A stretch of DNA of 64,000 nt from Athripsodes cinereus. Lineage: Eukaryota; Arthropoda; Insecta; Trichoptera; Leptoceridae. This document shows, piece after piece, positions 10,616-24,115 of the stretch (within the stretch, counting starts at the first letter, position 1; each line of letters opens with the position of its first letter). Both the position numbers and the translations under genes were made by a program. The stretch lies in contig OX388314.1 in assembly GCA_947579605.1 (NCBI GenBank), forward strand, positions 27,600,000-27,663,999, read 5' to 3'. The notes below the pieces were generated by a model. It was given only the letters and a program-made list of their open reading frames with translations, searched no databases and had not been told where the DNA came from.

Positions 10616-13600
10616 AAGCAACTATATAGGTACCCAATTACAGACAAACAATTCAAAAAATGGTAGCTTATATACTATTACAATGTGTCTTACATCCTAT
10701 AGCCCGTTCAATTATTATTATTAAGCACTCGCGGTAAATTGCCCATAGTCAAAATTGATGCGAACTGTTTTCATATTTTGACTTACACTTCTTAATAATA
10801 ACACAAAATTCACTTTAGTTGTTTTAGTACGGGGCTCCTAACAAAAGTTTGATAGCTACAATCATAACAATACAATAGTATATAGAGATGAGTACATATA
10901 TATAGTTAGACATGTGCATATGTGCATGTATACGAAAAACACAGGTCATGAAAACAACAACTTTAAACATTTTACAATACAACCTTATAAGAAACTCAGG
11001 ATCTGTAGTACGTTTCAATATACGGTTCGTTCTACACTGGTGATAAAATTCTTTCTTCCAATTTCTCAATATACGTACGTTTCATTGATGGATTCCCTTA
11101 CTACGATCGACGACAAGTTAATATTTTAAACATGACAAACATATAAAACAAAAGTTACATACTTAAGAAGTTGGTTTACATCATTTTCGATTCCGGTTAC
11201 ATGTATCCAACAAGGGAAAAGTAACATAAAGGGATCTAAATAAATATAAACAATTTTGTATAGATGGAATTAGAGATACTACATTTTCGCTTCATTTAAC
11301 CCATTAAGCTTAATAGCACTCATATACAAGTGATTTCATGTACCATGTACCATACAAAGATATTGGCAAAGCACAGAAAGAAATCATACATAATAAGGAC
11401 ATATACATATTAGAAAAACAATTTACACGCAGACATGACATAATGGTAAATCACGACGACTGCAATCACATTTACAGTAACCGATATTCATTATTGGCGT
11501 CAAATCCTTCTACGCATATTACATAGTCACAGTTCTCACACAGAGACAGATTTCTCACATAGAGATAATCTCAGAGGATCGTCATCCTCACACAGGCTTA
11601 ATACATGACAAATACATTGAACAACTTTCGATCTTTGCTACACAATATACAAGTTACAAGTTCAATAAATTCTTTACATACATCATTATTCAAATTCAAC
11701 ATTAACTTCTTCATTCAGGGCTCACCTTTCATAAACAGATTCATACATCATCTTTATTCACTAACATACAATTAATCAAAATTATCCCATTGAATATCTG
11801 TAGCCAACATTCCACTACAGGTTTTATTCTGTGTCCTTCAAAAGCCATTCCCGTTCAATGTCAAAATGTTCTATCACATTTTCCAATGTATTCAAGCAAC
11901 ATAAACAAACTTTTCACAAAGTCACAAAATTATTTAATTCAACAAGGATATACTACATCCAAACATTTCCAATTACAATTCATAAGAGATTACTACGTGT
12001 CCTACGCGGAATTAAACGTCATATAAACTCAAACTTCAAAATAATAGGCATGAACGATCAGCAATCACATTGTCTACATTCATCAAAAAGAGCATTACGA
12101 TTTATCTTTCACACATCCAGATAACATCGTCTCTATATTGATTACACAAAAAGTCACACAAAAAAGTATTTAAACACATCTCTCCTACCACGGCTCTACA
12201 TATTACATAAACATAACTCATTTTTTATCAAAGAGCGTTCGTTAGTTTACCTTAACGGGACAATTCACTAAACGGACTCAGTTCTCAAATAAACAAGGCA
12301 TAGTTTACTTCAATATTTCACGATGGTAATAAGCCGCAAAAGTCTCATTATAACATTTCAAGAAAACTAATTACTTCACAAAAGATAGCAAATTCCGAAC
12401 ACGAAGGGTTAATATTCAACAGCAAAAATTCTACATCGTTACATGGTTACTTCTTTAATTTCCAAAAAAAATTTACAAAACATCATTCTACTATTTACGT
12501 TAATGTCAAAATTTTCAACGATGGTCATCAAAGGGTTAACTGTTTCTTAACTAAATTCAAAAAATTCAGTTACAGTTCACAACTTGACATTAAAAAAAAT
12601 TCAATTACTATTTACAAAGGGTTAACAAATTCGGTCATGTTTCACTAAGGGTTAACTGTATTTATATTTCAAGTTTCGTGAACGGTCGTGAAGGTTTAAC
12701 ATTATTTATTTCGATTTATTTTTTAACTTTAATTTTCTTAAAACAAAAATATTTATTTAATATTATTTATCATTATTATTTCGTCACATCACTACGTACG
12801 CACATTTAAATTCTTATCAAAATTCTACTACGCATATATTCATCACAACAACGCTCATTTAATATTATTTCTCCAAGAGTTCAATAAAAATATTTATTTC
12901 AAATGCAACATTTAACTGTTTCAGAAAATTTAATTCAATTTAATATTTACTATGTATATCGATTTTTACTTTCATCGTTTGAAAATGAATTTACTATTAA
13001 AATAACATTACAACAAAATTATGTTTACCGGCAAAACAAATTTACTTGTACAAAATGGTTTACTATACACAAACACTATGGGTACATATTATTTTGTTTC
13101 ATTCAAATAATATTATTTTTAACTATGCATTTTACCAGTATTTTGGACTTCCCGATTTGCGCGTGAATATTTTTTATTACATTGTTGCGGTAGGTCTGTA
13201 TGATGTCTTTTTCTCTCGCGACGCATAGGTACGTACATACTATGCTGTGTTTTATTTCTTAATAACGGACTTCTCCCTACGAACGGAATATTTTACACTA
13301 TTTTAAAAACTGACTGCACACAATTGTGTTCTGTATACGCGCTCTCGATGGTACATACTACATGTTGTATAGGTAGGTATGTATACTGCGGTATAATAAT
13401 ATTATCGGTCTAATATTACAGTATATCTATTCGTACGGCGTTCGCACACGCGATGTATTATAAATACACACTATATCTTCATTATGTTATGTAGGTCGGT
13501 TTTCGATGTCTTGTTTACTGCTTAATACGAGACATTTACAACAGAATATTTTCACCATACAATTCTTTCTATACGGCATCGGTTTTTTACTCCACATTAT

Positions 13601-13865
13601 AACAATACTCGCGACAAACGTTTGCGCTATACACCAATACATTTATTTTTTAAATACGGACATTTAAATTATCTATTCTACGATTCCTGTTTCATTTTTT
13701 TTAAATTGTTTTCATATACATACACACATTAAATTATTACATTTTCAATTAATATCAATACACATAATTACACAACAAAGATAAGAATTCTGAACTTCAC
13801 GATTAGGTATATTCATCACACAATACATTTAAAATTTTAGGGTCTACAACTATGCGAGTTGTACG

Positions 13866-13883
13866 ATCCCGGACGAGCCCCCA
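13866..13883 (-). promoter_or_regulatory. tRNA-Pro primer binding site 1
   Basis: The minus strand reads TGGGGGCTCGTCCGGGAT, three bases inside the LTR edge. The plus strand equals the 3' end of tRNA-Pro including CCA. This 18-nt site is the one known for tRNA-Pro-primed retroelements, including gammaretroviruses. A perfect match at the right spacing makes chance very unlikely. Confidence 0.95.
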
Positions 13884-13886
13884 AAT

Positions 13887-16388
13887 TGATACGATATCGT
13901 CCCACTAGGACGATCGCATCACTTCATTACATACTTATTATCTATATTATCGAAAGAGAAATTATCAAATATTTAAAGAAATGAATTTACATGAATTGTA
14001 CATAAGAAAAGTATATAATTTGGCTCGTAACCCCCAGCTTCGCTACATACATTTTGCAATGTACGTAAGCGAAACACATAGAAAATTAATTATATTATAT
14101 AGAGAAAGTTACAATTATATTTGCAAGTAAAACAGATTAATATTTTGGCTCAAGTTCATGTCTAGGGATGATTCTACTTGGTCTGTACAAGAGGAATGCA
14201 TTGTGTGTGGGTGTCAGTTACATACTTCAATTATACATATTATACCCACGTAAAGTTCAGAGAATTCTTTATCCTTTGGTTTCATCATTTTCTTATGGTC
14301 ATCATATCATTATAGAATACTTATAGGTAAATTAAGCAATAATGTTTCTTCAGTTTGCATACTCTATATTGCAAAGATTCTACTTATATCCTGTCTTGAG
14401 TAGAATTATAGATATATATCTCCAAGTAAACAATAAAAAATTATATCAAGTGGAACAAAGATTATCATAAGTACATCAGACCTTTCCGAGAAAGTGGATA
14501 TATTATTTCCATCAGTGGAGCCATTCCTTTAACTCTTTGTTGCTTTCATAGTAAAATAATAGGGTCTTTCATCCATTGGTTGATCAAGGAATTGAACCTT
14601 TGTGACATAACTACTCCAAGTATAACTAGGTTATTGGAAGATTATATACAAGGAGGCGGAGAGATGTACTTTAGTATTATTAAGAGTATTGAATCTACTG
14701 GTGGGTATACAAAATGAATTTCAACAGAAAGATATCGGATGGAAGTGATTTACATTTATTGTGTAAACATATACATTACATAACAAGACAGTTATTTTCA
14801 AAGTAAATTTGTAGGGAATAACATTCCGTTCAGTATACAAAGTTATGAAAGTTATACCATATTCGGACTGAGACAATAAAACAAACAATGGCAATTATCA
14901 AATACACCATCCTTGGCATTACAATATAAATCAATACCTGGTTTATCAAGTGATTTATAAATATTTAATTGGAATCATTCATTCTTCATTCAAACTCAAA
15001 ATCTTAAATTATTACACAACGGAAAATTAATATATAGATAGTTCAATGATAATATGAACTCAGTTATGAAAAAATTATCATTATTTACCATATACAGTAG
15101 TAATATAGTCCTTACAGATAGACAGGCGAGCAGGAGTTGAATAACACAAAGACGAGTATGTTAAAGATGACGTATTGTGCACACATAGACGGTAGAAGGC
15201 AGGATCGTGAAAGAAACATACTCTGATGCTACTATGGCGGTCGCTGGTTATACTCAAAGACGTACAGGGGTGTGGTGGTGTCAGAATCTGATAGATCCTG
15301 TCCTCAAGACGGAAGAGATCACTACTTCTCAAGAGACATGGGATATCTTATACGTTCTTACAATATCCTCAGTGTAAAAGGCAGAAGGCGTCACTATTTC
15401 AATATTCCTTTCAGAAATACTCAGCTAGTCTTTTAATCACTCTTTTGACAAGGGTATGGACCGGAGAAGTTACTAGAGGATTACCCAGTTCACATTGTAA
15501 TGCGAGTTATATCGGTAAATCACCGCTACGCGATATACTGACTATCCGAGGTGAAGCTGTACACGCTGCAGATTTAGGAACACATTCGCAACTTTAATTA
15601 AATTTATAATACTGAGCTATTAGAAAGAATAGTTTCTGTGATGTTACAAGACTCCTATCATTGATTATTTGTTCGGAAACAATGGATTATCTCACTTCAC
15701 ACGGTTATGTAGAATGGCGGGAACTCAACGGAACCACGCCCGAACGGACATATGCTATTATACTCAAAACTTCCAATTATTATCATTATCACCACAAGAA
15801 TCGCAATGTATATATAACTCAAAGAGAATATAAGCTTGTCTATAACATTATTCTGTTTATTAATTACTATTAATTATTAATCGTTATTATTGTTCCTTGA
15901 TATTGGCGGTATGATTGGTCGCGCACGTAAAACTAACACAGGTATTTAAAGTACATTATTAACGACACACAATAAGAATTGTTTTACGTACAACAGAGGG
16001 CAACACACTTGTTTATCACATTACGAAGTTAAGTACTATTACATAATTATTGTTAGTATTATTATTGTGTCGGAGTTACGCACATCGCTATTCGCGACTA
16101 AGGCGGGAAGGGACAAACCCTTCTTTCGTCCAACCTATGCCATGGTTTGCGGGTAACTGAATTTACTTGCAAGCGACGCGAGGAGGAACAGGCACGTTTA
16201 ACGGTTATTCTTCAAGGGAATGAGAATCATACGATGTGGTGCCGTGTGCAGATCGAAGCATCAGCCAGTCACGTGTTCTTTGTAACGTACAATTATTATT
16301 ATTATTACGGAAGACTCACAGACAACAAATGACTGTAGGAACATTAGCCAGTATGAACTTCTCCGCAGCGATTATTTAATGCGTAGCA
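13887..16388 (-). repeat. LTR copy 2 (shared middle LTR)
   Basis: 2502 bp with the same termini as copy 1. It serves as 5' LTR for one unit and 3' LTR for the other, which is the signature of LTR-LTR recombination or tandem cDNA. Confidence 0.9.
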
Positions 16389-16409
16389 TTCTCCCTTTCG
16401 GCCCCTCTT
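16389..16409 (-). promoter_or_regulatory. Polypurine tract 2
   Basis: Second copy of the minus-strand purine tract, directly abutting LTR copy 2. Confidence 0.85.
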
Positions 16410-19400
16410 GAAAATTTGAAGAGAAACGACAAATTTTCAAGTTCCTCAATTATACAAAAAAAAGTTGAGAACTACTACAAAAAAATGGTTGAGAACCACT
16501 GGTTATATGAAAAGATTGAATACCACTGGTCATATAAAAGTTGAGTACCACTGGTCACATAAAAGTTGAGTACCATTGGATACATAAGCAACTATATAGG
16601 TACCCAATTACAGACAAACAATTCAAAAAATGGTAGCTTATATACTATTACAATGTGTCTTACATCCTATAGCCCGTTCAATTATTATTATTAAGCACTC
16701 GCGGTAAATTGCCCATAGTCAAAATTGATGCGAACTGTTTTCATATTTTGACTTACACTTCTTAATAATAACACAAAATTCACTTTAGTTGTTTTAGTAC
16801 GGGGCTCCTAACAAAAGTTTGATAGCTACAATCATAACAATACAATAGTATATAGAGATGAGTACATATATATAGTTAGACATGTGCATATGTGCATGTA
16901 TACGAAAAACACAGGTCATGAAAACAACAACTTTAAACATTTTACAATACAACCTTATAAGAAACTCAGGATCTGTAGTACGTTTCAATATACGGTTCGT
17001 TCTACACTGGTGATAAAATTCTTTCTTCCAATTTCTCAATATACGTACGTTTCATTGATGGATTCCCTTACTACGATCGACGACAAGTTAATATTTTAAA
17101 CATGACAAACATATAAAACAAAAGTTACATACTTAAGAAGTTGGTTTACATCATTTTCGATTCCGGTTACATGTATCCAACAAGGGAAAAGTAACATAAA
17201 GGGATCTAAATAAATATAAACAATTTTGTATAGATGGAATTAGAGATACTACATTTTCGCTTCATTTAACCCATTAAGCTTAATAGCACTCATATACAAG
17301 TGATTTCATGTACCATGTACCATACAAAGATATTGGCAAAGCACAGAAAGAAATCATACATAATAAGGACATATACATATTAGAAAAACAATTTACACGC
17401 AGACATGACATAATGGTAAATCACGACGACTGCAATCACATTTACAGTAACCGATATTCATTATTGGCGTCAAATCCTTCTACGCATATTACATAGTCAC
17501 AGTTCTCACACAGAGACAGATTTCTCACATAGAGATAATCTCAGAGGATCGTCATCCTCACACAGGCTTAATACATGACAAATACATTGAACAACTTTCG
17601 ATCTTTGCTACACAATATACAAGTTACAAGTTCAATAAATTCTTTACATACATCATTATTCAAATTCAACATTAACTTCTTCATTCAGGGCTCACCTTTC
17701 ATAAACAGATTCATACATCATCTTTATTCACTAACATACAATTAATCAAAATTATCCCATTGAATATCTGTAGCCAACATTCCACTACAGGTTTTATTCT
17801 GTGTCCTTCAAAAGCCATTCCCGTTCAATGTCAAAATGTTCTATCACATTTTCCAATGTATTCAAGCAACATAAACAAACTTTTCACAAAGTCACAAAAT
17901 TATTTAATTCAACAAGGATATACTACATCCAAACATTTCCAATTACAATTCATAAGAGATTACTACGTGTCCTACGCGGAATTAAACGTCATATAAACTC
18001 AAACTTCAAAATAATAGGCATGAACGATCAGCAATCACATTGTCTACATTCATCAAAAAGAGCATTACGATTTATCTTTCACACATCCAGATAACATCGT
18101 CTCTATATTGATTACACAAAAAGTCACACAAAAAAGTATTTAAACACATCTCTCCTACCACGGCTCTACATATTACATAAACATAACTCATTTTTTATCA
18201 AAGAGCGTTCGTTAGTTTACCTTAACGGGACAATTCACTAAACGGACTCAGTTCTCAAATAAACAAGGCATAGTTTACTTCAATATTTCACGATGGTAAT
18301 AAGCCGCAAAAGTCTCATTATAACATTTCAAGAAAACTAATTACTTCACAAAAGATAGCAAATTCCGAACACGAAGGGTTAATATTCAACAGCAAAAATT
18401 CTACATCGTTACATGGTTACTTCTTTAATTTCCAAAAAAAATTTACAAAACATCATTCTACTATTTACGTTAATGTCAAAATTTTCAACGATGGTCATCA
18501 AAGGGTTAACTGTTTCTTAACTAAATTCAAAAAATTCAGTTACAGTTCACAACTTGACATTAAAAAAAATTCAATTACTATTTACAAAGGGTTAACAAAT
18601 TCGGTCATGTTTCACTAAGGGTTAACTGTATTTATATTTCAAGTTTCGTGAACGGTCGTGAAGGTTTAACATTATTTATTTCGATTTATTTTTTAACTTT
18701 AATTTTCTTAAAACAAAAATATTTATTTAATATTATTTATCATTATTATTTCGTCACATCACTACGTACGCACATTTAAATTCTTATCAAAATTCTACTA
18801 CGCATATATTCATCACAACAACGCTCATTTAATATTATTTCTCCAAGAGTTCAATAAAAATATTTATTTCAAATGCAACATTTAACTGTTTCAGAAAATT
18901 TAATTCAATTTAATATTTACTATGTATATCGATTTTTACTTTCATCGTTTGAAAATGAATTTACTATTAAAATAACATTACAACAAAATTATGTTTACCG
19001 GCAAAACAAATTTACTTGTACAAAATGGTTTACTATACACAAACACTATGGGTACATATTATTTTGTTTCATTCAAATAATATTATTTTTAACTATGCAT
19101 TTTACCAGTATTTTGGACTTCCCGATTTGCGCGTGAATATTTTTTATTACATTGTTGCGGTAGGTCTGTATGATGTCTTTTTCTCTCGCGACGCATAGGT
19201 ACGTACATACTATGCTGTGTTTTATTTCTTAATAACGGACTTCTCCCTACGAACGGAATATTTTACACTATTTTAAAAACTGACTGCACACAATTGTGTT
19301 CTGTATACGCGCTCTCGATGGTACATACTACATGTTGTATAGGTAGGTATGTATACTGCGGTATAATAATATTATCGGTCTAATATTACAGTATATCTAT

Positions 19401-19835
19401 TCGTACGGCGTTCGCACACGCGATGTATTATAAATACACACTATATCTTCATTATGTTATGTAGGTCGGTTTTCGATGTCTTGTTTACTGCTTAATACGA
19501 GACATTTACAACAGAATATTTTCACCATACAATTCTTTCTATACGGCATCGGTTTTTTACTCCACATTATAACAATACTCGCGACAAACGTTTGCGCTAT
19601 ACACCAATACATTTATTTTTTAAATACGGACATTTAAATTATCTATTCTACGATTCCTGTTTCATTTTTTTTAAATTGTTTTCATATACATACACACATT
19701 AAATTATTACATTTTCAATTAATATCAATACACATAATTACACAACAAAGATAAGAATTCTGAACTTCACGATTAGGTATATTCATCACACAATACATTT
19801 AAAATTTTAGGGTCTACAACTATGCGAGTTGTACG

Positions 19836-19853
19836 ATCCCGGACGAGCCCCCA
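19836..19853 (-). promoter_or_regulatory. tRNA-Pro primer binding site 2
   Basis: Second, identical copy of the 18-nt site, three bases from LTR copy 3. Confidence 0.95.
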
Positions 19854-19856
19854 AAT

Positions 19857-22358
19857 TGATACGATATCGTCCCACTAGGACGATCGCATCACTTCATTAC
19901 ATACTTATTATCTATATTATCGAAAGAGAAATTATCAAATATTTAAAGAAATGAATTTACATGAATTGTACATAAGAAAAGTATATAATTTGGCTCGTAA
20001 CCCCCAGCTTCGCTACATACATTTTGCAATGTACGTAAGCGAAACACATAGAAAATTAATTATATTATATAGAGAAAGTTACAATTATATTTGCAAGTAA
20101 AACAGATTAATATTTTGGCTCAAGTTCATGTCTAGGGATGATTCTACTTGGTCTGTACAAGAGGAATGCATTGTGTGTGGGTGTCAGTTACATACTTCAA
20201 TTATACATATTATACCCACGTAAAGTTCAGAGAATTCTTTATCCTTTGGTTTCATCATTTTCTTATGGTCATCATATCATTATAGAATACTTATAGGTAA
20301 ATTAAGCAATAATGTTTCTTCAGTTTGCATACTCTATATTGCAAAGATTCTACTTATATCCTGTCTTGAGTAGAATTATAGATATATATCTCCAAGTAAA
20401 CAATAAAAAATTATATCAAGTGGAACAAAGATTATCATAAGTACATCAGACCTTTCCGAGAAAGTGGATATATTATTTCCATCAGTGGAGCCATTCCTTT
20501 AACTCTTTGTTGCTTTCATAGTAAAATAATAGGGTCTTTCATCCATTGGTTGATCAAGGAATTGAACCTTTGTGACATAACTACTCCAAGTATAACTAGG
20601 TTATTGGAAGATTATATACAAGGAGGCGGAGAGATGTACTTTAGTATTATTAAGAGTATTGAATCTACTGGTGGGTATACAAAATGAATTTCAACAGAAA
20701 GATATCGGATGGAAGTGATTTACATTTATTGTGTAAACATATACATTACATAACAAGACAGTTATTTTCAAAGTAAATTTGTAGGGAATAACATTCCGTT
20801 CAGTATACAAAGTTATGAAAGTTATACCATATTCGGACTGAGACAATAAAACAAACAATGGCAATTATCAAATACACCATCCTTGGCATTACAATATAAA
20901 TCAATACCTGGTTTATCAAGTGATTTATAAATATTTAATTGGAATCATTCATTCTTCATTCAAACTCAAAATCTTAAATTATTACACAACGGAAAATTAA
21001 TATATAGATAGTTCAATGATAATATGAACTCAGTTATGAAAAAATTATCATTATTTACCATATACAGTAGTAATATAGTCCTTACAGATAGACAGGCGAG
21101 CAGGAGTTGAATAACACAAAGACGAGTATGTTAAAGATGACGTATTGTGCACACATAGACGGTAGAAGGCAGGATCGTGAAAGAAACATACTCTGATGCT
21201 ACTATGGCGGTCGCTGGTTATACTCAAAGACGTACAGGGGTGTGGTGGTGTCAGAATCTGATAGATCCTGTCCTCAAGACGGAAGAGATCACTACTTCTC
21301 AAGAGACATGGGATATCTTATACGTTCTTACAATATCCTCAGTGTAAAAGGCAGAAGGCGTCACTATTTCAATATTCCTTTCAGAAATACTCAGCTAGTC
21401 TTTTAATCACTCTTTTGACAAGGGTATGGACCGGAGAAGTTACTAGAGGATTACCCAGTTCACATTGTAATGCGAGTTATATCGGTAAATCACCGCTACG
21501 CGATATACTGACTATCCGAGGTGAAGCTGTACACGCTGCAGATTTAGGAACACATTCGCAACTTTAATTAAATTTATAATACTGAGCTATTAGAAAGAAT
21601 AGTTTCTGTGATGTTACAAGACTCCTATCATTGATTATTTGTTCGGAAACAATGGATTATCTCACTTCACACGGTTATGTAGAATGGCGGGAACTCAACG
21701 GAACCACGCCCGAACGGACATATGCTATTATACTCAAAACTTCCAATTATTATCATTATCACCACAAGAATCGCAATGTATATATAACTCAAAGAGAATA
21801 TAAGCTTGTCTATAACATTATTCTGTTTATTAATTACTATTAATTATTAATCGTTATTATTGTTCCTTGATATTGGCGGTATGATTGGTCGCGCACGTAA
21901 AACTAACACAGGTATTTAAAGTACATTATTAACGACACACAATAAGAATTGTTTTACGTACAACAGAGGGCAACACACTTGTTTATCACATTACGAAGTT
22001 AAGTACTATTACATAATTATTGTTAGTATTATTATTGTGTCGGAGTTACGCACATCGCTATTCGCGACTAAGGCGGGAAGGGACAAACCCTTCTTTCGTC
22101 CAACCTATGCCATGGTTTGCGGGTAACTGAATTTACTTGCAAGCGACGCGAGGAGGAACAGGCACGTTTAACGGTTATTCTTCAAGGGAATGAGAATCAT
22201 ACGATGTGGTGCCGTGTGCAGATCGAAGCATCAGCCAGTCACGTGTTCTTTGTAACGTACAATTATTATTATTATTACGGAAGACTCACAGACAACAAAT
22301 GACTGTAGGAACATTAGCCAGTATGAACTTCTCCGCAGCGATTATTTAATGCGTAGCA
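19857..22358 (-). repeat. LTR copy 3 (5' LTR on minus strand)
   Basis: 2502 bp, the outer right LTR. The array ends exactly at gcgtagca and is followed by ATAG. Confidence 0.9.
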
Positions 22359-22634
22359 ATAGATGGAGAAACATATCTCCAGGTACGGCACGAGGTATGT
22401 GGCGGGCGCTGCCCTTATAAAAAAGATAGAGATAGATAGATGAAATAAAACCACCATTAAATGGTAAAAAACCGATGACTCATCCAAAAAATAATAGAAT
22501 TTTAAAACGAATAATGCTGGTGACACATTTCAACCATAAAAATAAAATATTTTTGTTATTAGTGCATTAAAAACATAACTTTTCTAGGAATTTAAACAAA
22601 ATTCTAAGCGTTTCCATACTTCTGGCTACTACTG
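22359..22634. other. Right flank: remainder of GATA repeat and Tc1-like end
   Basis: After ATAG the sequence continues through a short GC-richer piece and a second GATA run (about 22424-22442), then the AT-rich right end of the Tc1-like shell with its inverted terminus at 22606-22634. Confidence 0.55.
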
Positions 22635-22636
22635 TA

Positions 22637-22916
22637 TGTAAGTATGTAATATACGAGTTCGTTATTAAAGTATTCAGTAGGTAATATAATAAAGGTCGTG
22701 TTGTAAGCCTTGAACTCCTAATGAAATCTTCGATGGCATCTCTCACAAGTTAAGTAGGCACTATAGATTCACATTAAATACTCACGTTATGGTAACTGGC
22801 ATTAGTCATACTGAAAATTATGGGGAGCATAATAATTATGATATTCAAATAACAAATTGAAATGTTATTAATTGATTTAAAGGTAAATTTGGAGTGGTTT
22901 ATTAACATTATTAGGA
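22637..22916. other. Spacer
   Basis: AT-rich, nothing recognised. Confidence 0.4.
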
Positions 22917-23505
22917 ATGTTTGGAGTGAAAATTTTTGCTAATATCACTAAAACCAATATTCTACGATCTATCTCTAGACTTGACTACTGCAATAATATA
23001 CTATATGTAGGACTGCCGCTAATTCAACTGAATCGTCTACAAATGGCATTCAATAGCGCTGCAAGGCTTATTTTCCGCGAAGATAAGGGTTGCCACATCA
23101 CACCTTTGCTGGAAAAGTTACACTGATTAAAGGGTCCAATACAAACTGTGCCTTTTAGTCTACAAAGCTTTGAACAAAATGGCACCTCAGTCACTTTATG
23201 AACTCTGTGTTCTCAAAACACCTGCAAGTAGACCTCTACGCTCAGCTAAGAAATCCACCAATATGCTGGACGAAAACAACAGAGCAAACAAGTCCTGCTT
23301 CTATGAAAGGGCTTTTGGCGTCGCAGGACCCGTCATTTGGAACCGACTCCCCGAGGACCTCCGTAAAAACCAACCGATTACAACGTTCAGGAGCAAGCTG
23401 AAGACTTCGCTCTTCCAACATAGTTTCCCGCGCCCTTGAGATGGATGCTCCATTAAACGGCGCCGAATAAATCATCCAATATAATAATAATAATAATAAT
23501 ATCAA
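22917..23505 (+). pseudogene. CR1/L2-like LINE 3' end
   Basis: The translation gives SRLDYCNNILYVGLPLIQL then NRLQMAFNSAARLI and TPLLEKLH in one frame. After a stop/frameshift near 23125 it continues LVYKALNKMAPQSLYELC and AGPVIWNRLPEDLRK in another. This is the C-terminal block typical of CR1/L2 reverse transcriptase proteins, and the catalytic domain is absent. The stop at about 23437 is followed by a short 3' UTR (cattaaacggcgccgaataaatc) and an (AAT)n tail. The same UTR word occurs at about 60755-60785, and in reverse near 25200. 5'-truncated and frameshifted, hence dead. Confidence 0.85.
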
Positions 23506-24115
23506 GGTTTCAACAGAGGTTCTGTTATTTTCAAGCGTAATATTTGACTAATCTATCTACTAGAATCTATTGACCTACAGTAACCAATGTGCAAATGGTG
23601 ACCGTTATGTGAGGGATGATGATTTTTTTTTAAATTGAGAACTGTGTAAGAAGAGCAACTGTTTTGATAATATTCCTCCAACTGTGTTGTGAATGAGAAA
23701 TTTCATTTACGTACAATTTTTATTTGTGTATTTTTAAACATGTAAAAGGCTCAGATCGTGGATATTTATATAAATAAATAGTATATATTGATATTAATTT
23801 ATTTTGGAAATTAATAAAAACGTATAGTTATAAGTACAATAATATTCGATGAGTGATGCATATAACAATAGTAGAATAAAACACACATTATTAAAAACAT
23901 AAACAAGAGAGATTAATACAAATAAAACACACGTTATTTACATAACTTGAATCAAATAAATTTAAACAATTCACTTTTTTCATTCGATCAAAAACATTAA
24001 ATAATTCGTGATATAGGTATATATATAATATAAAGATTGAATACAATATATCCTACCCTTTGATTTTAAATTATTTGCACTGAATTATTATTGATTCAAT
24101 TATAGCCCTTAGTGA
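23506..24115. other. AT-rich spacer
   Basis: No gene or repeat recognised. Confidence 0.4.

Larger units (their letters stand above)
10419..13886 (-). mobile_element. Internal region 1, non-coding
   Basis: 3468 bp between LTRs, with the polypurine tract at the left edge and the primer site at the right edge. No gag-pol frame on either strand; the longest ORF is 97 codons (11831-12124) without resemblance. The words aagggttaa or aagggttaac recur at about 12404, 12531, 12618 and 12647. Confidence 0.85.
16389..19856 (-). mobile_element. Internal region 2, non-coding
   Basis: A 3468-bp repeat of 10419-13886 at a 5970-bp offset, with all small frames reproduced unchanged. Confidence 0.85.
7917..22358 (-). 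mobile_element. Tandem array of a large coding-free LTR element (LTR-int-LTR-int-LTR)
   Basis: The period is exactly 5970 bp. Three 2502-bp LTRs (7917-10418, 13887-16388, 19857-22358) alternate with two 3468-bp internal regions. Each LTR begins TGATACG and ends CGTAGCA on the plus strand (imperfect inverted termini, TG/CA). The primer site and polypurine tract show the element runs on the minus strand. The longest open frame in any segment is 97 codons and none resembles gag, protease, RT or integrase, so this is LARD-like. ATAG precedes the array (7913-7916) and follows it (22359-22362), as for one 4-bp target duplication; the target is a GATA repeat, so this is suggestive only. LTR1 and LTR3 lines compared in register are identical. 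Confidence 0.9.
7300..22634. mobile_element. Tc1/mariner-like non-autonomous shell split by nested insertions
   Basis: The left end after TA (7298-7299) reads CAGTAGTGGCCATAAGTATG and continues GAAACGCTT. The right end (22606-22634, followed by TA) is its reverse complement with two mismatches. The cagtagtggcc...aagtatgg terminus and TA duplication are typical of Tc1/mariner elements. Own sequence is limited to roughly 7300-7630 and 22420-22634. The rest is an RTE-tailed repeat and the LTR array inserted later. No DDE transposase is visible, so it would have been mobilised in trans. Confidence 0.75.
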
